Under the pieces are notes generated by a model. The model worked only from the letters and a program-made list of their open reading frames with translations. It had not been told where the DNA came from and searched no databases. Of a stretch of 64,000 nucleotides of DNA, positions 60,042 through 64,000 are shown piece by piece. The stretch comes from Thermoplasmata archaeon (lineage in GTDB: Archaea > Thermoplasmatota > Thermoplasmata > Thermoplasmatales > GCA-001856825), in contig JAKAXD010000002.1 of NCBI GenBank assembly GCA_021816725.1, positions 49,957 through 113,956 of the forward strand. Direction: 5' to 3'. Position 1 is the stretch's first letter; every line of letters begins with the position of its first letter. The position numbers were made by a program, and so were the translations under genes.

Positions 60042-62747
60042 ATGCCAGATGGTTCGTACAGGGAAGTAGAGCAAAAGTTGCTAGACGTCCTCAGGGAGAG
60101 AGGATTCAGTGAATTCACAGAACCTCAGAAAATTGGTATACCAGAGATCCTGAGGGATCATAATGTTCTTCTTACCTCCCCCACGGGCAGCGGCAAAACC
60201 GAAGCCGCAGTCCTCCCTGTTTTCTTCAAGCTTAGTCATATGAAGGATAGGATCCAAGGATTCGGCGCCATATACATCACTCCGCTCAGAGCACTCAACA
60301 GAGATGTACTTTCTAGGATAGAATTCTACGCGGAGTCATTCGGGCTCGAAGTTGGCGTGAGACACGGTGACAGCAGTGAGAGCGAAAGGAGGTATCAGCT
60401 TCTACACCCCCCTCAGGTCCTCATAACAACCCCTGAAACACTTCAGCTAATCGTGAGCGGGAAGAAGATAAGGAACCATCTCAGAACCGTCAGGTACGTT
60501 ATAATTGATGAGGTCCACGAGCTGCTCAATGATGAGCGCGGATGGCAATTGATGATAGGTCTCTCGAGGATGAGGGAGATTGCTCCAGATTTCAAAATAA
60601 TAGCAATCTCCGCAACAATCGGGAATCCGGAAGAGGTATCCAGGAGTATATTCTTTGACAACGATTACAGGATCCTGAAGGCCGGGATTGCTAAGAAGTA
60701 TGAAATTAAAGTCTCTATGCCAAACGGGGCCTTCCCCTCATTCAAGGACGTCATAGGATCTGACGAGAATTACGCGCAAATCGTGGATTACATAATGAAA
60801 TTGTACATTTCAAATAAGCAGTTCATAGTTTTTTCCAACACGAGGGCAACGGCGGAAGACATAGTGATGAGACTGAGGCTTGTAGATGAAAATATACTCG
60901 TAGAGGTGCATCACGGGTCCCTCGGCAAGGACGTAAGAACAAAGATTGAGGACGACTTCAAAAGGGGGAAGCTGCGAGGCATAATATGCACATCGAGCAT
61001 GGAATTGGGAATTGACATAGGTAGCGTTGACTTTGTCGCACAGGTAAATTCCCCTAGGCAGGTCATTAGGTTGGTTCAAAGGGTTGGACGTGGAAAACAC
61101 AGGCTTGGAGATACTTCGAGGGGAGAGATAGTGGCAATGAACGAGATTGAGTCAGAGGAGGGAGGAGTTATCTCAAAATTCGCGGAGTCAGGCCTGATAG
61201 AGAAGGTGAAGGTCAGGAAAAAGCCGTTGATTGTGGTGGCGAACCAGATAATGGCAATGGTTCACTCAGAAAAACAGATTACACTGGAAAAAGCATACAG
61301 CATATTCAATCGTGTCAACAATTTCAGCAATCTCACGAAAGATGACCTAGTATCACTCCTGACTTTTCTGTCGTCGATTTACGTGATCAGATACGACCCA
61401 GAGACCCAAGAAATTCGCAGGAGTGGAAGGACTCTGAAATATTTCATCGAGAATATATCGATGATACCAGACGAGAAAAGATACGTTGTTAAGGAGTCAA
61501 GCTCAGCGAAGATCATCGGATTCCTGGACGAAGGGTACGTGGCAACCGAGATAGATATAGGGTCTACTTTCACGCTAAAGGGAAGCACGTGGAGGGTCCT
61601 TGGAATAAAGGACAGGTACATCTATGTGGATTTCATCCAGGGAATTTCAGTCCCTCCCAGCTGGTCCGGGGAAGAGATACCGGTACCCTTTGAAATTGCA
61701 ATGGAAGTGGGGAGGGAGAGAAGGGAAAACATCCTCGACGACAACCTTGATGAATTCACGAAGGATAAGGTAAGGAACTTCAGGGAAAGCGTCGCAAATG
61801 ACCGGCTATTGAGGATAGAAAAGGAAGGGACGACTACGGTCATACAGCTTACGGCCGGGACGAAGGCAAATTATACCCTTGCACTAATCATCACCTTCAG
61901 GCTATCTGAAAAGTATGGCGAATCTTTCCTCTTTGACAATTCGCCATATCACATCGTCATAAGCGGGAACACAAGGTATAGGGTTGAAGAGATAGTTGAC
62001 ATAATTGAGCATCTGAGGGACGAATTCGAGAACCTTGACAGGTTCGTTGAGAAGTCAAAAACTTTTCAGTACAGTACGATCAACGTTGCAAAGAAATTCG
62101 GGGTAATATCAAAGGAAAGCGACTTCACGAGGATAAGGATGGACAGGATATTCTCCTCTCACAGGAATACCCCATTCTTTAATGAGGCCCTTGACAAGTT
62201 CAAGTGGGATTACCTGGATATTGAGAACCTCTCCATTATCTATGACCTTATTTCAAGTGGAGAAATGGCGATTGAAGTCAAGAGCGCATTCTCCAGCTCG
62301 TCTAAACTCTACATGAGCAGTCTTAAGGAAAAGATGATGCCCATCAGGCCCTCGGCACCTATACTGTCTGCGGTGAAGAAAAGACTTCTATCTGAGGAGA
62401 TGGCATTCTACTGCCTTAGCTGCCATAGGGTGTTCAAGACGAGGGTTCAGGACCTCAAGGAGAGGAGGTGCATATTCTGCAGCAGTCCCAGGATTGCTCC
62501 CATCAAACCTTACGAGATCGAGAACGCCCAGAAGATGTCACCCGAGACCATGAGAAAGATCAGGACATCGTATCATCTTCTGAGGATGTATGAGGATAGG
62601 GCGCTCATGGTCCTTGCGGCTCATGGGATAGGTCCTGAGAGTGCTTCAAGAATCCTTGAAGTTCCATCGAAGTCGGAGAACGATCTGCTTGAAAGGATAC
62701 TGGTAAACGAGGTGGAATTTGCCAAGAACAGAAGGTTCTGGTCTTAG
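60042..62747 (+). CDS. lhr: Lhr-type ATP-dependent helicase
   Basis: SF2 helicase of the archaeal Lhr group, linked to RNA or DNA repair. Walker A LTSPTGSGKTEAAVLPV (about 44-60), TPLRALNRDV, VIIDEVHELLND (DEVH, about 154-165), AISATIGNPEEV, HHGSLGKDVR, ICTSSMELGIDIGSVD, and QRVGRGKHRLGD. The Lhr-specific core follows (WRVLGIKDRYIYVD), with a late zinc finger CLSCHRVF and CIFCSSPR (about 787-815). 901 residues. Convergent overlap of 4 bp with mptA. Confidence 0.9.
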   Translation: MPDGSYREVEQKLLDVLRERGFSEFTEPQKIGIPEILRDHNVLLTSPTGSGKTEAAVLPVFFKLSHMKDRIQGFGAIYITPLRALNRDVLSRIEFYAESFGLEVGVRHGDSSESERRYQLLHPPQVLITTPETLQLIVSGKKIRNHLRTVRYVIIDEVHELLNDERGWQLMIGLSRMREIAPDFKIIAISATIGNPEEVSRSIFFDNDYRILKAGIAKKYEIKVSMPNGAFPSFKDVIGSDENYAQIVDYIMKLYISNKQFIVFSNTRATAEDIVMRLRLVDENILVEVHHGSLGKDVRTKIEDDFKRGKLRGIICTSSMELGIDIGSVDFVAQVNSPRQVIRLVQRVGRGKHRLGDTSRGEIVAMNEIESEEGGVISKFAESGLIEKVKVRKKPLIVVANQIMAMVHSEKQITLEKAYSIFNRVNNFSNLTKDDLVSLLTFLSSIYVIRYDPETQEIRRSGRTLKYFIENISMIPDEKRYVVKESSSAKIIGFLDEGYVATEIDIGSTFTLKGSTWRVLGIKDRYIYVDFIQGISVPPSWSGEEIPVPFEIAMEVGRERRENILDDNLDEFTKDKVRNFRESVANDRLLRIEKEGTTTVIQLTAGTKANYTLALIITFRLSEKYGESFLFDNSPYHIVISGNTRYRVEEIVDIIEHLRDEFENLDRFVEKSKTFQYSTINVAKKFGVISKESDFTRIRMDRIFSSHRNTPFFNEALDKFKWDYLDIENLSIIYDLISSGEMAIEVKSAFSSSSKLYMSSLKEKMMPIRPSAPILSAVKKRLLSEEMAFYCLSCHRVFKTRVQDLKERRCIFCSSPRIAPIKPYEIENAQKMSPETMRKIRTSYHLLRMYEDRALMVLAAHGIGPESASRILEVPSKSENDLLERILVNEVEFAKNRRFWS

Positions 62748-63619
62748 CTCAGCTCCTTCCTTAGCGCCCCGAGGGTCCCGTATTTTTCAGCATAAGCGTT
62801 ATGCTTGTGTATTGTCTCGTGACTTTCGCTAGTTACCTTGACAGAAACTTCATCTGGCATCTTTGAGAATTTTTTTACTATGAGTTTCATCGCGTCCCTC
62901 ACAACGTCTTCCACGAACTTTGGGTTCTTGTGTGCTTGAAGGACTAACATCCCTTCCTCCTCTCTCTTCAGGAGTTCGTAAGTCGGCGCGCTCATCGATT
63001 GCTCTGCTATGTCTATGAGCTCGTTCACTTCCACGTCCCAGCCGTCCGGCACCTCCATTGTGATGGAGACGTCATTCCTCTGGTTGTGCGATATGTACGG
63101 TGGAGAGTCTTCCTTCCTGTTCATAAGCGTGGACACCGTTTTCATTGCTGACGGGCAGACGGTTATGCCTGTTGCCATTGCCCCCACATACCTCTTTGCC
63201 CGCTCCCCGTCCTTCTTTGTGGCTTTTCCCTTTATCAGATATCTTTCAGTCGTCCTCCGTCCTTTTGGATTTTCCCTTTCTAGGAAGTAATCGGCGGTCA
63301 GTTCTGCTTCTGCAGAAGTTGCATAAGGATGCCGTGTTAGGAGCTTCTCAACTATGAGCTCTGCTACGTATTCTATTCCCTTAGTTCTACCTTCCACTTC
63401 CCCCTCTACAACATCCTCCACAGCCTCAATGTCCCTGGACAGGTCACTTCCTTTCCTGGATGGAGGGAGGTCAACAAAGACTCTGAACGTGGGTATGAGA
63501 GTTATCGTCTTCTTCTTTCGCTGGACAGTGATGGGCCTCATAACATTTGTAAGACCCACCCTGTCTAGCCTGTAATTGCTTTCTGGTGGTTCTGACTGGA
63601 CGTCCTTGAATTTTTGCAT
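62744..63619 (-). CDS. mptA: GTP cyclohydrolase MptA (FolE2-type)
   Basis: Archaeal metal-dependent GTP cyclohydrolase of the COG1469 group, opening GTP for pterin cofactors. Seen: RLDRVGLTNVMRPITV near residue 18, LSRDIEAVEDVV, EAELTADYFLERENPKG, and VCPSAMKTVSTLM with metal-ligand Cys (about 157-169), then SHNQRNDVSITME. ATG at 63619 preferred over the frame opening at 63646; about 291 residues. Pterin pathway partners are not in the window. Confidence 0.9.
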   Translation of the reverse strand: MQKFKDVQSEPPESNYRLDRVGLTNVMRPITVQRKKKTITLIPTFRVFVDLPPSRKGSDLSRDIEAVEDVVEGEVEGRTKGIEYVAELIVEKLLTRHPYATSAEAELTADYFLERENPKGRRTTERYLIKGKATKKDGERAKRYVGAMATGITVCPSAMKTVSTLMNRKEDSPPYISHNQRNDVSITMEVPDGWDVEVNELIDIAEQSMSAPTYELLKREEEGMLVLQAHKNPKFVEDVVRDAMKLIVKKFSKMPDEVSVKVTSESHETIHKHNAYAEKYGTLGALRKELS

Positions 63620-63671
63620 GGCGGTGTAGTGCTCAAATATTATCAAACTTTTCTTTATTCTGTCAGCAAAA

Positions 63672-64000
63672 CTAATGAGGAGTAGCTTTCTTCTTCACGA
63701 ATTCGAGTAGCTCCCTTGAGAAGAGTTCCGGATTGACAGGTATATCCTCTTTTTTATCAGGATTTATCGAGTAACCGATGTAGAATCCCTGTGGGTGGAA
63801 GAACCATCTGTCGGTCCCGCAACTGCTAATTGACCTTATCACGTCCTTGAATTCGGAAAGATCTGGAGCCTGCAATTTTGCTGACCTGGTCACAGATATC
63901 CCCCATCTTGATACCTTCACGAGGAATTGCGGCCTAAACTCCTGGAAGATGACATCCTTCGGGAAGTCACCATTGACCGTGAGGACCTCATTTCCTTCAC
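63672..64000 (-). CDS. Unidentified protein, 5' end beyond the window
   Basis: The frame is open from 63672 to the right edge, so at least 109 C-terminal residues are visible and the start is outside. Segments such as FQEFRPQFLVKVSRWGIS and SSCGTDRWFFHPQGFYIGYSI, ending KKKATPH, are not recognised. No transmembrane helix or cysteine cluster in the visible part. Transcribed toward mptA with about 50 bp between, so they may be cotranscribed. Confidence 0.65.
   Translation of the reverse strand, partial: EGNEVLTVNGDFPKDVIFQEFRPQFLVKVSRWGISVTRSAKLQAPDLSEFKDVIRSISSCGTDRWFFHPQGFYIGYSINPDKKEDIPVNPELFSRELLEFVKKKATPH

Noticed and set aside
59954-60118. N-terminal extension of the flavoprotein with two cysteines
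   Set aside because: It would run through the divergent promoters and the Lhr start, and the TATA spacing supports the ATG at 59953.
1-64000. Defence island, prophage or integrated element
   Set aside because: No integrase, transposase, restriction, toxin-antitoxin or Cas gene recognised, and gene content is coherent housekeeping throughout.

Overview
The window is archaeal and most like the order Thermoplasmatales (acidophilic, cell-wall-poor Euryarchaeota). Evidence is the information-processing set (Rpo4, Rpo12, L21e, L37Ae, S15, Pus10, an Rrp4/Rrp41/Rrp42 exosome, SBDS, PsmA), archaeal lipid enzymes (glycerol-1-phosphate dehydrogenase, geranylgeranyl reductase), archaeal-type riboflavin enzymes, and many promoters whose TATA-like box lies about 25 nt upstream of the start codon, as expected for leaderless mRNAs. 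No rRNA, tRNA, CRISPR array, insertion sequence or integrase was seen. Genes are densely packed and mostly housekeeping.

Layout. 1-5300: an M50 site-2-type protease (5' end cut by the window), a tiny cysteine-rich gene, purB, and a DtxR regulator-NRAMP transporter operon with a clear DtxR-like operator. 5370-9972 (+): riboflavin reductase, S-adenosylhomocysteine hydrolase, G1P dehydrogenase, UPF0179, YchF-type GTPase. 9950-18425 (-): a long cluster running metallophosphoesterase-dphB-psmA-SBDS-rrp4-rrp41-rrp42-L37Ae-rpo12-pus10-L21e-rpo4-DUF655-dim1. 18460-20100 (+): thiL and a histidine phosphatase. 20290-26275 (-): CaCA antiporter, ribB-ribC-ribH, valS, a zinc-ribbon protein and a PPC-domain protein.

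26400-30730 is a sugar/glycan block: sugar nucleotidyltransferase, UDP-sulfoquinovose synthase, GHMP sugar kinase and a membrane GT2 glycosyltransferase. 30840-33880 (+): Hef-type helicase, trehalose-phosphatase, family-5 uracil-DNA glycosylase. 33866-38411 (-): an M61 peptidase, then a three-gene cassette around a stomatin/prohibitin (SPFH) protein with zinc ribbons. 38598-46073 holds malic enzyme, two GNATs, a TauE/DUF1634 pair, an orphan helical protein, a hydrolase, DUF998, DUF2130 and FAD synthetase. 46068-48560 (-): S15-RecJ-like-phosphopantothenate synthetase operon. 48615-51214: geranylgeranyl reductase, Lrp/AsnC regulator and a divergent AsnRS-like asparagine synthetase. 51303-59138 (+): a complete peptide ABC transporter with a PKD-containing binding protein. 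59222-64000: ferredoxin-NADP-reductase-like flavoprotein, Lhr helicase, MptA and a partial gene.

The most unusual signals are three genes whose conserved N-terminal coding sequence extends upstream of any ATG/GTG/TTG codon: the zinc-ribbon protein ending at 36727, DUF1634 at 40951 and the RimI-like GNAT at 45158. The first two have an ACG in a GAAACG context behind a well-placed Shine-Dalgarno sequence. The third begins at a CTG overlapping the stop of a 19-codon acidic mini-ORF with a strong ribosome binding site. These are candidates for non-AUG initiation or recoding, with sequence error as the main alternative. No clearly new defence or mobile system was found.
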